Positions 47,271 through 60,590 are shown, numbered from the stretch's first letter. The stretch is 64,000 nt of DNA from Hofstenia miamia (GCA_004352715.1 SCFE01000045.1:423236-487235); one strand, 5' to 3'. Numbers and translations: made by a program. Notes: generated by a model from the letters alone, not told the origin.

Positions 47271-49240
47271 AATCAAAGAAAGGGCGGTTATTGAACAATT
47301 AAGTTTTTCTTGATAGTTGTCTACTAGAAAAACCAATATAATCTTTACCACAGATGCATTTGATTTGATAAATTATATTTGATTTATTGGTTTCTTCAGT
47401 TGTAGGTTTTTATTGAAATTTTGTTCCTAGCTTATGATTGCTATATATAAATCTAACATTTTCTTTAATTATTGATATTTTTTTGAGTTCTTTGATCATG
47501 TTTTCGGTATGAAGTCCTCTATATTCGATCTTAAAGATAAAGGTTGTTACAATTCACCTTAACTGTGAAAATATTTAATAACTTAGATTACTCTGTGAGG
47601 TGTCCCAAGGATCATGCTTGAGATTCACTATTGTATCTTATTTATACGACATTTATCTCAGAGATATGTGCTAATTTGAGCTTTTTCTCAGATGCATGCT
47701 GATGATTTTCAACTTTATGCATTTGCTTAAAACAATGATTACTCAAAATTATAATCTTTAGTCAATTTTTTTAATGTTATTGAGGAGGAGCTTGCGAAAT
47801 TTGATCAAGAGATGAATGTCACAAAAAACTAAGTTCTTTTCATATCACTCTGAAATTATAATTATAGAATAATTTATGTATATCTTCCGATTGCGTTGTA
47901 GGAATATGTGATTTCTGATGCATATCTTAGCTGGATATTATCTTTAGCAATAATCTTCCCTTTAGACCCATATTAAATTCGTACTGCAGAAAGAGAAGTG
48001 GTTCTCTGACATTGCAATGATGTTTTGTAGAATTCAAATGGTATTGAACTAATTGCATACATAAATTTACCTAGGTAAACATTGTATTTCTTTCCAATGG
48101 GTAAACTTTAAAATTGAACAATATCAGTCGTTAATGGAGTTGAGTGGGAGAGAATCGATACATATTTCTTAGAAATATTTTAAACAGTCCCTAACATACT
48201 TTAGAATAGTCATCTTAATTTTCTCTAGTTGCTTATGAAAGGCCACTCCAGAAAAATAATTTCTGCGATGATTACTTGATTTAATACACAAAATATATTG
48301 GAAATGTAATATCTTCGACGAAGTTTAGAGCCCATTTAGTGTAATTGGTAAAAATATTTTTATGTTGTGAATAGCACTCAAAATCGTATTTCATATGCAT
48401 TACATGTCAAAATATCGTGTAGAAGGAAATATTTCATGTAATGCAATAACTCTCCTATCTCTTATTCAGATTGGCATAGGACTAAGTCCATGGACACGTC
48501 TTCATTATTCTGTGTAGAAATAAACACTGGTATATCAATGGTAAGGAAAATGTCCTCTATGAATTCATTGTGGAAAACGCTTTTAGTATTTGTTTTATCG
48601 CCAAAACATGGATTACCAACGGCAGGAAATATTTTTCTTTCTTCAATATACGTTTAATACATGATATATGAGAAATGGTTTTACCTGAAAACATTGATTT
48701 ATTAAAGAAACCAAAATTTTCACTCTATCTGAAAATCGAATCATATCATTGAGTCAGGCTCAATCAACATTAAAAACAATAATTTCATCTCAAAATATAG
48801 AAAAATCTTTAATAAACAACATCAAGGACGTCATTGACAGTATCGATTTCAAATTACAAAACATCTCAGCAAAGATAGACGATCACAACAAAAATTTATT
48901 AAATTTTTCTACCGGATTAAGGAATTCTATATTTCAGATTTTAATAATCAAATTGTAAATTTTACCAGGGAATTAGTTGATTCAGCAAAAAAATGAATTG
49001 AATCAACTGTTAAATCGAATGTTAATTTTGCTATAATGCATTAAAATGCCCTACAACACCTCGAGGCAATTCTTCTTCTAATTTAAATAAATTTGAAATT
49101 CAAATTGATGGAGCGTCCGCATTGGGTATACAATTTTGAATCACATTCAGAAAAATATTTCAGATATATCCTCAGTTTTTCGATTGGGCAAATTTATGTC
49201 TAATTCCATTCTTTCTCGTACATTAATGGTCAGATTTATT
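47271..49240. other. Intergenic AT-rich stretch
   Basis: No supported gene. A short plus-strand frame at 48749-48958 encodes a possible coiled coil (IISSQNIEKSLINNIKDVID) but has no partner exon or family signature; it might be a LINE ORF1 remnant. Confidence 0.35.
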
Positions 49241-49248
49241 ACTATTTG

Positions 49249-49384
49249 ATATGCAAGTAGTAAAGAAAAGCAGGGTTTTATNCTTATCAAAATCAATAGA
49301 AAAGTGTAAAAAGTTATTGAAAACTGATCATTTTGAAAAAGCTGCATATATAAAACCCTGCTTTTCTTTACTACTTATGCATAT
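49249..49384. repeat. Foldback with ~30-bp arms
   Basis: The arm aagtagtaaagaaaagcagg plus ttttat at 49255-49281 and its exact complement at 49350-49376, with a few more paired bases outside, around a spacer of about 68 nt that contains one N (49282). It could fold into a long hairpin or be the remains of a foldback transposon. Confidence 0.85.
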
Positions 49385-49514
49385 TAAGAGATTTTATGTT
49401 TAAATATTTTACTTTTAAAACAAAGATTGAAAAGCAATTTTGAAACACGATATCTTAAAATTTATGATGGTAAAAAAAGATAATTTCAAAATTATCACCA
49501 TTAAATTATATTAT

Positions 49515-49640
49515 CAAAACCAGGGCCTTCAAATCAAATTCGAATTTTCAAACTTTCAAATCAAATTTTTGAATTTAAACAAAAATTTCAAATTTTCAAA
49601 TCAAATTTTAAGAAATTTCAAAATTCAAATTTTAAACTAA
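49515..49640. repeat. Low-complexity caaatttt repeat
   Basis: Degenerate repetition of tttcaaatcaaatttt; no fixed period. Confidence 0.7.
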
Positions 49641-50167
49641 ATTTTAGAGACTGAAGATCAAACTTTGATATTTAAATTTTGGTAAAATTTACACATTAAT
49701 AATTTGTTAAATTTTTCCAATGTTATTTTATGGTAAAATTGGATCTAAAAAAAAATTCATCCGTCCCTGTTCGGTTTAGAATTTATTTTATTCTGCTCAG
49801 ATTTATCCGAATTAATTGTCATATTTCAGGAGTCACAACTTCTTATATTTTTCATATAAAATAACTTCTGCAGGGATGTGTCATCAGTAAGGTAACCTTC
49901 AGCTGAAATCCACAAAAAAATTGAATAACACAATGTAGTGAAATCTCGTTACGTTAAAATAATATGTTGTATTGAAACATTTCCCTAAGCAACGTTTACC
50001 TGTAAAAAATGTTGACCGACAGTTTGACAGCATATTTGTCTGCTTACCAAGAAAATTCAATATTAATTGAAAGTAAACTAAAAAAGTTCAACAAGGAAAC
50101 TGGTGTTTCAAAAAATTTTCTTCTCGGAGGCAACATTTACAGAATCCAAAAGGAATTGATGAAAATA

Positions 50168-50362
50168 CTATGATGATACAAATCTTTCACTAGGTACAAT
50201 CGTTGCAGGAATGACAAACATGTAAACAGCAAGCTGAGATAGAAAAGGTGTCCTTATAATAGAGTCAAGCGTTATACTTTCAACTTGTGAGAAAGTTCTT
50301 GTATCGAAAAAATTTGCAGGTTGTATTTTAAAGGCAATAATTTCAAAATTTAACAAATACAT
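50168..50362 (-). pseudogene. hAT transposase C-terminal dimerisation remnant
   Basis: The minus strand reads FLSQLAVYMFVIPATIVPSE followed by RF, the hAT C-terminal signature (SQLA...IPATSVPSERVFS). Only this exon-sized scrap is recognisable. Confidence 0.75.
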
Positions 50363-51159
50363 GACGACATTAATTTGCTATTATGATACTACAGTTCTGC
50401 TAAAGTTAATTAAGAATATAATGTTGATGTATTCAAGGTTTTAGTCTTCAATTTCTAATATAGATTTTATCCGGATTTAACTGGATCTGAATATCCTGCT
50501 TTATCCTGCCCTGCCCATAGCCCAAGATTTATGCGAATTTATCGTGCCCTGATAATCCTGCCCGGACTCAGTAATAATCCAATGTATAACCCTCAAATCA
50601 ATTGATTTAAGCACATTCTCAAACAATTTTCTCCAAGCCCATAGAGAAATTTTGGCATATTTATTGGCAAAAGTGCTTCCGTGTTATAGTCAAAATTTGT
50701 AATAAAAATCATTTTTGTATTGGAAGTACATTTCTTCATGATTAGTGTTCAGATAATAAAGCACTCTAAAGCTCATGACAGCAACAATTAGCTTCAACTT
50801 CTTTGTTTTCTGTCAATAGAACATCCAAGTCCCACCCCGAATCATTGTGCGCAAATTCAAAAGTTGTTGTTCCATAGGATGAGAATCAGGACATAAGGAT
50901 CAATATTATTATTGGAGGGGCTGAACTGAGGTCCTTCCTATGCAAAGTCTAAATTTTTCAAATTTGAAATGAATTCATGAGGGCTCCAGCCCTCTCAGCC
51001 ACTCCAATTCCTTAGCCTCTGATGAGAATGAAGGACGAGACGTTTTTTTATACAGTGGTATTTTCAGATTTGAAATATCTTCATTATTTAGTGAGTCATG
51101 AGTATCTAAGAAATGTTTATAGAAACTATAAACCATTTTCACCTCATTTGTTTTTTTTA

Positions 51160-51185
51160 ATAATAATAATAATAATAATTTAATT
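51160..51185. repeat. (AAT)n microsatellite, possible LINE 3' tail
   Basis: About seven aat/taa units; on the minus strand a (TTA)n tract about 140 nt after the LINE ORF stop. Confidence 0.6.
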
Positions 51186-51323
51186 CTTTTGTTTTTTTTA
51201 CAAATCAAGTGATTAACACTTATGAAGAATTAAAACAATAAATATAAACTAACTTGGTTCTGAAAAAATACTTTGTCTTGGTTTCAAAAGTTTATTGTCC
51301 TTGATGATATAAATAGTTGGTTT

Positions 51324-51938
51324 TCATTGTTCAATAGCTTTGTTATAGTTTATGGACTTTGTCCTATAATTTGATAAGTAGTTGGATCTTCTTCGTTTTA
51401 GTGAAATTTTTAATGATTTTTTAAATTTATTGAAATTTCGTTCTTCTTTAATATCTGGAGGGAGTTTGTTCCATAAATCAATTGTAAAATTAGTAAATGA
51501 TTTTTCAAAGATTTTCTTTTTAAATTTGATTTTGTGATAAGTCTTAGTTCGCTTGTGTATATTTTTCTGTAATTCTACTGAAGGTCTTTTCCAAAATAGT
51601 AAGAGGCAATTTAATTTTAATAGGTATTCTAATGATTCGATATTATGTTTTTCTAATATTTTACTTTGATCGTTTTTACTACAGATTGTATTAATTGCCC
51701 AATTAAAAACTTTCTTACGTTTTTTAAATATTTTCTTGGTAACATTGGTAAATAAAAAAGAAGAATATGAAAAATGCGACAGTATAAGAGATCTTAGTAG
51801 TACAATCCTCCAATTCATTGGTAATATATGTTGAATCTTAGTTAGCAATTTAACTCCATGGGCCATTTTCTTCGTAGTTGTTTGATAATAAATTTGCATT
51901 AGAAGACCTCTTGGAGCTGAACTTGACACCAAAAACAA
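51324..51938 (-). pseudogene. LINE ORF2 C-terminal fragment, frame open
   Basis: A 204-codon minus-strand frame. KMAHGVKLLTKIQHILPMNW, LRSLILSHFSYSSFLFTNV and NFTIDLWNKLPPDIKEERNF followed by NKFKKSLKISL match the region after the RT palm in non-LTR retrotransposons (a block like SLI.SH..Y, then W..LP...R....FK..L). No start of the RT is present upstream, so it is a 5'-truncated insertion. Codon use is strongly A/T. The open frame suggests it is not very old. Confidence 0.8.
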
Positions 51939-52286
51939 GAACTGAAATAATTGGTGTACTTATTTAACATCCTTTATGTACATTATCATGTCAAATATGT
52001 GGTTCGAAATTATAGTGGAAATTAATATCACCAACAATATTGCTCAGGTCAGAGATGCCACAATGGATGCTTACTGAATTGATCAATATTTGACCCAGCT
52101 TCCTTTAAGACTGGTTTCTTATTTGTTACCAATTAACCCAATTTAGCTCTACACATTAATTATTGCTACATTATTAAGTATTTTATATTCTACTTGAAGA
52201 TGATAGAAGATCCCGCCTGACATGGCAATCAGAAACCTTTTATAAAAACAAACCATAGGACAAATCAAATAAATGAAGGCATAGAG

Positions 52287-52861
52287 CAAGGCCTACTGTA
52301 ATCACGGCCTGGCGATTTGCAGTAAAATTAACAAAAATGAGGCCGCAAACACACTTCGCCACAGACCAAGATTTGACGCAACGAATCATTTTAAGTAACC
52401 AAGTCAAAGAATGAGCTATTTTACACACATCTATGCACCTTTTGGAGTGATTTGCTTCCTTGAAAATTGCAAAAACCACCTTCAAATATAATGAGGCCAT
52501 TAACAATAAACAATCATCTTTCTGCATATCAAAATTTATGATTTGACCTCATAAAAATCAGAGAATATAGATCTACAAAAGCAGAAATGTGGCTCTAACC
52601 TTTCTACTTTGAGATGAAAGAATTCTAGAAATTTAAATTACTTCTTTGCCTGTGAAAACCTTTAATTGTTTGATGAACCCTTTTTTGTTGCCAAGCAAAT
52701 GCAATGGTTGTAAATCCACAAATTTGATGGGAATTTTTTATATTCTTTGTATTGCATATTTGGACAAAAATTTACACTAATTTTTTACTTGCAAGAGTAT
52801 TTATTGCTATTTTTCGTTTTTGGTACTGCAAATCGCCAGGCCGTGATTAAAGTAGGCCTTG
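52287..52861. mobile_element. 575-bp MITE with 38-bp TIRs
   Basis: Arms 52287-52324 and 52824-52861 are reverse complements with one mismatch (caaggcctactgtaatcacg, then gcctggcgatttgcagta). No coding. No sure target duplication, so the superfamily is open. Confidence 0.88.
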
Positions 52862-53091
52862 GCTTGGCGCATCAAAATATAACTAAGCCACAATTTCAAT
52901 ACTTTCTTAGGTATTTACTTCATTAGCATTATATATTAACACTCTTAATGTAATTCATTTTATACTGAAATCTAAAACCAACTCTTTGACAGCCTTGTCG
53001 TAAATATACTATGCATTATTTATGGATGCTTAAATGATACAGTACATACATAATATACGTAAAATAGATAAATTCTAATTACATTTTACGT

Positions 53092-53150
53092 TGCACCTGC
53101 TGCTAAATAAATATTTCATAAATTGAAAAATTTATTAGCTGCAGGTGCAT
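53092..53150. repeat. Hairpin with gcacctgc arms
   Basis: gcacctgctgctaaataaat pairs with atttattagctgcaggtgc across a loop of about 18 nt. A third half-copy, gcacctgcagctg, lies near 53991. Confidence 0.7.
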
Positions 53151-54243
53151 CTTAACAATTAAAAAACGTATGCAATCTTGTGTAACGCCTGTATGCAATT
53201 TCTAAGAAACCGTTGTTGAAAAAATGGGCGAAATTGAAAAATAGTTAACTATAATGCAACAATGCAAGCAAATTAACGCAAGCACCGTGAATGCAATATA
53301 CTTTTCATGCAATGTGCAGAAAAAAATTACATTTTAAAATAAGTTTCTAATGTATCCAACCTTGGTCTAGTAAACAGAAAAATTAGAAAATAATTTTACA
53401 AAAATACTAAAATGGGGTGATTTGACACCATTAAATAAGCAGGGGCAGGTTGGGTTGAAAATTTCTGCCCATGTAGATGTCTGGTAGGTGAGGGAACGGG
53501 GGTATGCATGCACAAACATCCTCCTTTCGCTAGGAAACTGAAAACGTGTATAATTAACAATTTATATGAAATTTGTTTCGTAGGGATGTATACTTCGAGG
53601 AGCAGTTTTAAAATTCCTGTAATATACAAACAGGGTGTTCTGCATACATGCTTAATTGAAGAACAAGTTATTATTATTTTTACAACAATGTTTTTTGTAA
53701 GAATTTTTCTTATATGCGCATAAGATTTTAAAAGTGTAGTAATAAATAATAGAAAGTTAAATTGTTAGTATACTTGTTTCATAAACATTTAAAATGGTCT
53801 TTTAAATATTATGTACATGCGTGTTTAATCAAATTCGCTATTAATTTAAATTGAATTATGCATTTTAATAAAAATATTACATTATTATTAATTAATATTC
53901 CAACTACAATTGGAAAATTGAGGTCGCCTAAGCACTTGAATGGTTGGCATGGTATACATAATATATATTATTTATGGCTGACTGAAAATGCACCTGCAGC
54001 TGTACAATTTAATATCTATCATTAATTGAATTGAATTTCTTAGAATCCGTGAGTTTTTGGTCAGTTTTTACCTTTTTTTACTGTATTTAGTTTTTTCATA
54101 TGCTAATATTAAAATTTAAAGGAAACTACATTCGATTCATTTATATTTCTTCGGTTATACATTTAGATATACTTGTATGTGTTGAATTTTTTTATAATGA
54201 TAAGTGTAGAAATCGATTCTCTAACTTAGATGAAGTTATAGTA
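53151..54243. other. Intergenic AT-rich stretch
   Basis: No supported gene; ends at a 19-N gap. Confidence 0.4.
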
Positions 54244-54262
54244 NNNNNNNNNNNNNNNNNNN
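54244..54262. other. Assembly gap, 19 N
   Basis: Run of N. Confidence 0.99.
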
Positions 54263-55156
54263 ATTACTAATGACTGAGTCAGTACATACAGGATTGTAGC
54301 ATAATCCAATAAAAGAACAAAACTAAGCAAAAGAGAATAAGATCAAATCACAGATTAATTGATTTCATTAATTTTGTACTTTATTGAATTAGCGTGAAAC
54401 CAAGTCATGTGATTTGAATTTGTAATCAATTTTGTAAAACAATTATTTGTCACCTTTACTTTTGACAAATCACATGTGGATAATAAAGCTCCACGTCGAT
54501 TTTGATACCGCCATATTAACGTAGAACTTTTCTGCAATTGGCAACACAAAATGGTGACAGGTATTTGTTTAACGATAAATATGTTTATAAAAATTTGATA
54601 TAAATATCCAACATGTAAAAAGAAAGGTTGATGGAGAATAAACTCCTTATTACTCACTTATCTTTATTCGGTTTGATTATTTATAAAAATGCGCAGCTAG
54701 GCATTTCATGGTTTGTAACGATCAAAAGGCTGTTGCGAGGGATTAGAATGATTGTTGCCTAGATCAATACAAAACATTTAAGTTACCGATAGGTATAAGG
54801 GTTTTTTTACTTATTGCCTAGCTGGCTATCAATTGCTTGCGTTGCTACATATAGTAACAAATTCACAATAAGGCGAGATCGCCAAATCTAGGTATGTTAG
54901 TTATTAGTTATCTTATTTGAGATCCACATTACTAAAGGTATTAGACCCATAATGAGACTGAAAATGACTTTGTATATTTTAACGTTATGTTTTTACCATA
55001 GGTTAGGAAGCTGCTTTCATTTGTAGATAGTTTTAACTCTTTTTTATCTTGTCGCAGCTAGTATCAGTACTTAGTGATTTTATTTAATTGTTATTATATG
55101 TAAGGTAGGAAACTGCTGAGTAGTTAAGGGGACCGGAAGCCTGCCACAAACAAACG

Positions 55157-55340
55157 TCTCTGATTGGTCGAGAGCTTATGACGTCACACGTCACGTGACA
55201 GATCGTGAATATTGGCGAGGGTGGTTTGAGTGCTGACTCACAGATATCGAGGGGTGTTTGCAAATGATAATTAGTGAATCACCTAATTGTTTTGACAGCT
55301 CACAAAGCTTTCTTGACAGCTCGGGGGTAACCGGCTGACA
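55157..55340. repeat. CCAAT/CRE-like repeat module, copy 2, with gacagctc repeats
   Basis: Contains ctgattggtcgagag (about 55159-55174), tgacgtcacacgtcacgtga (55179-55198) and gtgaatattggcgaggg (55205-55221), the same motifs as at 25856-25970. Three gacagctc units follow (about 55295-55345). It runs into the large gap. Confidence 0.65.
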
Positions 55341-55361
55341 GCTCACTATTAGTTTTTAATT

Positions 55362-56361
55362 NNNNNNNNNNNNNNNNNNNNNNNNNNNNNNNNNNNNNNN
55401 NNNNNNNNNNNNNNNNNNNNNNNNNNNNNNNNNNNNNNNNNNNNNNNNNNNNNNNNNNNNNNNNNNNNNNNNNNNNNNNNNNNNNNNNNNNNNNNNNNNN
55501 NNNNNNNNNNNNNNNNNNNNNNNNNNNNNNNNNNNNNNNNNNNNNNNNNNNNNNNNNNNNNNNNNNNNNNNNNNNNNNNNNNNNNNNNNNNNNNNNNNNN
55601 NNNNNNNNNNNNNNNNNNNNNNNNNNNNNNNNNNNNNNNNNNNNNNNNNNNNNNNNNNNNNNNNNNNNNNNNNNNNNNNNNNNNNNNNNNNNNNNNNNNN
55701 NNNNNNNNNNNNNNNNNNNNNNNNNNNNNNNNNNNNNNNNNNNNNNNNNNNNNNNNNNNNNNNNNNNNNNNNNNNNNNNNNNNNNNNNNNNNNNNNNNNN
55801 NNNNNNNNNNNNNNNNNNNNNNNNNNNNNNNNNNNNNNNNNNNNNNNNNNNNNNNNNNNNNNNNNNNNNNNNNNNNNNNNNNNNNNNNNNNNNNNNNNNN
55901 NNNNNNNNNNNNNNNNNNNNNNNNNNNNNNNNNNNNNNNNNNNNNNNNNNNNNNNNNNNNNNNNNNNNNNNNNNNNNNNNNNNNNNNNNNNNNNNNNNNN
56001 NNNNNNNNNNNNNNNNNNNNNNNNNNNNNNNNNNNNNNNNNNNNNNNNNNNNNNNNNNNNNNNNNNNNNNNNNNNNNNNNNNNNNNNNNNNNNNNNNNNN
56101 NNNNNNNNNNNNNNNNNNNNNNNNNNNNNNNNNNNNNNNNNNNNNNNNNNNNNNNNNNNNNNNNNNNNNNNNNNNNNNNNNNNNNNNNNNNNNNNNNNNN
56201 NNNNNNNNNNNNNNNNNNNNNNNNNNNNNNNNNNNNNNNNNNNNNNNNNNNNNNNNNNNNNNNNNNNNNNNNNNNNNNNNNNNNNNNNNNNNNNNNNNNN
56301 NNNNNNNNNNNNNNNNNNNNNNNNNNNNNNNNNNNNNNNNNNNNNNNNNNNNNNNNNNNNN
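55362..56361. other. Assembly gap, 1,000 N, bordered by TA repeat
   Basis: Exactly 1,000 N, a placeholder length; the right side begins with (TA)n. Confidence 0.99.
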
Positions 56362-56494
56362 TATATATATATATATATATTTTATATATAATTATTTTTT
56401 AATGAATATGATATCGAACATTCGAATATCATATGTAAACAATTTTTGAACCTAAACGTCTGACAACTGCATAAAATGAAATAGCTTAAATTTG

Positions 56495-59400
56495 TTAAAC
56501 TTTACACTTCTTTTGTTCTTTTTCAGGCTGTGAACGCTTTCTTGAGGGCTTTTTTAGACTGAACTGATTTACTAGATGAGGATTCAAGCCCCATTTGAAT
56601 GCTTCACCGGAAGAGCAGACACAAATTACTTCGAAATCTCCACATTCAATGAATTTGATTTTTGTGTCTTTTGAAATCGGTAAATCTACTTCTACAGGTT
56701 TTGGATACTTCTGAAAATCTCCACCTATTTGCATAAAAGTATTGTCTCCCCACATATATAGGTCATCAAAATAAGACCTTGCTAAGGAATAAAGTTTTCC
56801 AGCACCAAGAGATATGATTGACTTTCCACTGAAGGAATCGATTATAGATGGTTGATGCTTATTTTCACAAGTTCCAAGTCCAAGTTGACCGTAAACTCCA
56901 TAACCCCAGCTATGGACGCTATTTGTGGAAGTCAGAGCTAACTAAACAACTAAACTATGATATCTTTATAATATAGTATAATACAAAAAGTGCTTTAATA
57001 TAACTATGTACAACAATGGGCAAGCAACTATAGCTCTATACTAAACACATAACATGTCACTGTCATAGATTACACGACTATTTTATCATTTTAACCCGTA
57101 AGTTCATAGACAGTGTCAAATTGACCATATGCAATGGTAATTGTGTTGCAGAAAAACTATGATTTGTAAAGCTCTGTCACAAGCTAGTAACTAGAAATTT
57201 TGGAGGCAGGATTCGAAAGTATATGAAAAGGCAATAGCGCAACCCTGAATTTCAATCCATAGGCGTTTAATAGCAAATTAACAAAAAAGAAAAGGGTTAT
57301 TGAATCATTAAAAAAACCTGCTGCAAATTCCATGATGGGTCGAAAAACCCTGAAATTCATTTTAACTGGTTGTGTAGACTTGTACTGAAAAAATTGTAGA
57401 ACTCATGAGTTTAGGTCAATTCTACTTTGAACAATAATTTTATGATAGACATGTGTTGCTAGTAAATCCTGCAAGTATATGCTATGCATATCTAATGCTA
57501 GATAAAATTGTGAGCACCTCAGCCTTTGGCGCCGACTGTAAAGAGCTAAGAAACTTCTCGTTTAAAGACTATTTGCGATTTTGTATTACTACTTTGATTT
57601 ATAAACTTATTCAGTAGTATCACTTAAAATGTCAAAGTATATTCTTAGATAGTTGTTTTGTTTACGAATTGGTGGATGGACTAATTGGCGAATACCAAGA
57701 AATGGAACAAAATTTCTCAGAATATTTAAAATCAATGTTGCCACATTATACTACTTGCTGTTTATTTTTATTTTAGAATGCTGTTATTCATCATTAGATC
57801 TCTAAAATGGCAGAATTTTGAAACCCCAGAATCCCCCAATTCATTACAGGCTTGGTCTATGACATCTTTAATAGGATCGCAATTGTATAAGTCCAAGTTG
57901 AATTATTTTGATCGATGGGTGGAAACTTTCTACTCAAAGCATAATGTCATGTAGATCTAAATCTAGAAAAAGTTATTACTCCAATAATGTTGTTTACTTG
58001 CCAAAATATAATCGTCTGCAGTCTGCAGGTTGAAGTGTTTGGAAGGCGCCCAACATTTTCTCTATATACTTTTCTAATGGCACTTACCTGCGTTTTATTT
58101 GTATTAAAAATGACTGAGGAATCTATATTTCAAACTTAAAAGTTTTGCATATGAGATTATAAGTGACGCTAGCTAGCAAGTGCTCTTCTATAGGAATTTA
58201 CCTTTGTAAACTTGAATTTTCAATGCAGAAATTTATCCATATGGAATTAATCAAGAAAAATTTGTAAAAATCCTTTCATTTATTTTTGCGCACATGTGGA
58301 AGGGAGACCCGGATGCTAGGGCCCCCGACACTAAGAGCTTGTAAAAAACTGATTGGATATTTTCCAAAAGAAATACGATGCATCTATCCTTTTAACTAGT
58401 AGATAGACAGAGATTGGATTGTTTTAGAAAATTCCATTTGATTAATAATTTTCACATTTCATTACTAAATTGATATTTATTAATTAGCTTAATTCCAATG
58501 AGCCAATGCCAAATTTCTATATGATTTAGTCAAATATGTCCACTTGAAATTAGCATTGATTATTGCAACATTTCTCATTATAAAATGCCTTGTCATTGAG
58601 ATTATACACAGCCATGTGCCCTTATACAAAATCACACATCACCCTTTCCGTGTGGGACAGAAATTGAAATAGGTGATGATAGTTATTGACCTCACGGAGT
58701 TTGGACTTTTCAGGCTCATGGAAAATTTTTAGCCCAAATCTTCAATATATTATGACACATTTACTTATGGGTGTATCAATATCCGCACTGTTGTAAATTT
58801 CTAATAGGTTTGGTAAAATTGTTAAAAAAAGAAGACAAATTTGAGAGTAACATTAATGTCACCAAAAGCAGATTAAGGTTAAGTATAGTTCAAGGCTTTA
58901 TATTTTAAAATGTTTTGTCTATGTAATATATATTAATTAATCTACCAAGGAACAAAAACAGAGAAATTATAATTAACATTCACTCCTGTAGAAACATGTT
59001 TAGCTAGCATAAGAAATTGCTTAGAACCATTGAAGCTTACTGCACAAAACAGCGAAAAATCCATCTAACTTTAAAAATTTTGTGATGTATTCATAGCATT
59101 GTGCATTTTGTTATTACATTTTAATATAATAGGACAAATTCCTTTTACTTACTGTATGATAACTTCCACACATAACTTGTTGACATTTCTCGTAGAGAAG
59201 AGAAGCAACTTCATTGGGCTTTGTTGCAACATCTATGTTTTCATTAATTCCGAGTTGTCCAAATCTATTAGATCCCCATGTGTATATGACATAATCTCTA
59301 GTGACGACAGCGGTATGATTCAAACCACAAGATACTTGTAAGACCTAAATAATATAGTAGTAATTTTTAAATAACTTATGAGAGTTTCGGTGTCTCAGTT

Positions 59401-60503
59401 GTATATAGCATTGGTCTTCAGGCCTGGACATCGCTTTTGCAAAACTTCAGCGGTCCAGTAGGTTCATATGCAGAAAGTGAGAAGTTGACTAGGTCCTATC
59501 TTTGCTTTCACATCAAACCTGAGACCAAGCTCAACAAATTCATAAATAAGGACTATTTTCAAATTTCTTTTTATGTGAAAACTATGAGCTTTATGCGAAT
59601 TTTTTAACTAAACGTGACAATACACATCATCATTATATGCTGACTCCAGAAATATTAGCAAGAACAATTAAAAAAGAAAAGGTTTTGAACAAATTGCTAT
59701 GAATAAATTGTAGTTTCTTCTGCATTTTGCTTAGTGATATAATAATTAAGAATGAAAATGACTATGTAAGCAAAAGTGATTAACAATTTGATATGTAAGT
59801 TAACACCAAATGACTAAAGCTGCCAAATATACTAAAATACACATTCAACTATATTTATCAACTATATAACTGAGAGCATTACGGCTGAGTTTGACATCTG
59901 AGGAAAACCCTATTGTTACCCTCTGAAATTTCTTAGTGGTCCAAGTTCGTCTTCCATTATATAATGCAACACAGTTCTGTGGAATATGTTCAAATGTTAA
60001 AGAGATTTACAGATTCACCACATTTAGGTGTGTGCTATCTTCCCCAACAGAACTCACACTAACCTTCAAACAACAAACTTAAGGAATTTTTGCAGGATAT
60101 TACATCCTATGTAGACTTTATTATTCTCATAGATTTTAATTTAAGATTATTGAAAATCAAAACAGACTTTGATGGAAAATACTCTATTAACTTTCGAAAA
60201 CATTTACGTATGAGGTCAGAACTGTTGATCTGTCCAGAAAATGTTACTACCTTAATCTGTAACATATGAAGTGTTTCAACACGAATTGGATCGTGAAAAC
60301 CTTGTTGTTGTAATACAATTTCACCAACACCGAGCTTTCCATGACTGCTAGTACCATAAACATATAAAGTTCCATTGTCAAGTACAAACGCAGTGTGATT
60401 CATGTTGTAAGCTATATGACGCTTGTGGTATTCAACTTCACGAGGTAAGCAATCAATGCGATCACGAGACTTCAAACCACCATATAGGGTTAAATTTGAA
60501 TTC
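56495..60503 (-). CDS. RCC1-repeat protein, 3' part (5' end missing)
   Basis: Three minus-strand exons with matching phases: 60251-60503, 59153-59344, 56495-56941; 296 codons to the stop. Five propeller-blade signatures are visible in order: NMNHTAFVLDNGTLYVYG with GKLGVGE; CGLNHTAVV with IYTWGSNRFGQLGINE; CGSYHT joined to LALTSTNSVHSWGYGVYGQL; LYSLARSYFDDLYMWGDNTF; and FEVICVCSSGEAFKWG. The tail KKPSRKRSQPEKEQKKCKV is basic, like a nuclear localisation signal. RCC1 folds have seven blades, so about two are missing upstream. Exon 60251-60503 begins in mid-codon, so at least one 5' exon exists; the 60640-61639 gap is the likely place. RCC1-family proteins act as Ran exchange factors or as ligase and scaffold domains; which applies here cannot be told. 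Confidence 0.9.
58600..58880. repeat. Possible diverged copy of the TTAA-family repeat in an RCC1-gene intron
   Basis: Weak match: acttatgggtgtatcaatat, gtaaatttctaataggtttg and an end near agattaaggttaag echo the copies at 30.7 and 42.7 kb. Confidence 0.3.
59385..59452 (+). repeat. Possible tRNA-derived SINE head
   Basis: gtctcagttgtatatagcat followed by tggtcttcaggcctggacatcgc resembles a tRNA A-box/anticodon-arm half as found in SINEs. A B box (GGTTCGANNCC) is not clear, so it is not called as a tRNA gene. Confidence 0.25.
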
Positions 60504-60590
60504 CTAAATTTTGAATGAAGTTACAATATAAACTGAAGCTTATATACGTTATTTTAAGCTAACTTTCTATTCTATCCTCGTTATACATGT

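Noticed and set aside
54355-54657. 100-codon minus-strand frame
   Set aside because: No domain, membrane pattern or neighbouring exon; chance ORF length is plausible in this composition.
59385-59452. tRNA gene
   Set aside because: Only an A-box-like half is visible; no B box or closing acceptor stem, so at most a SINE head.
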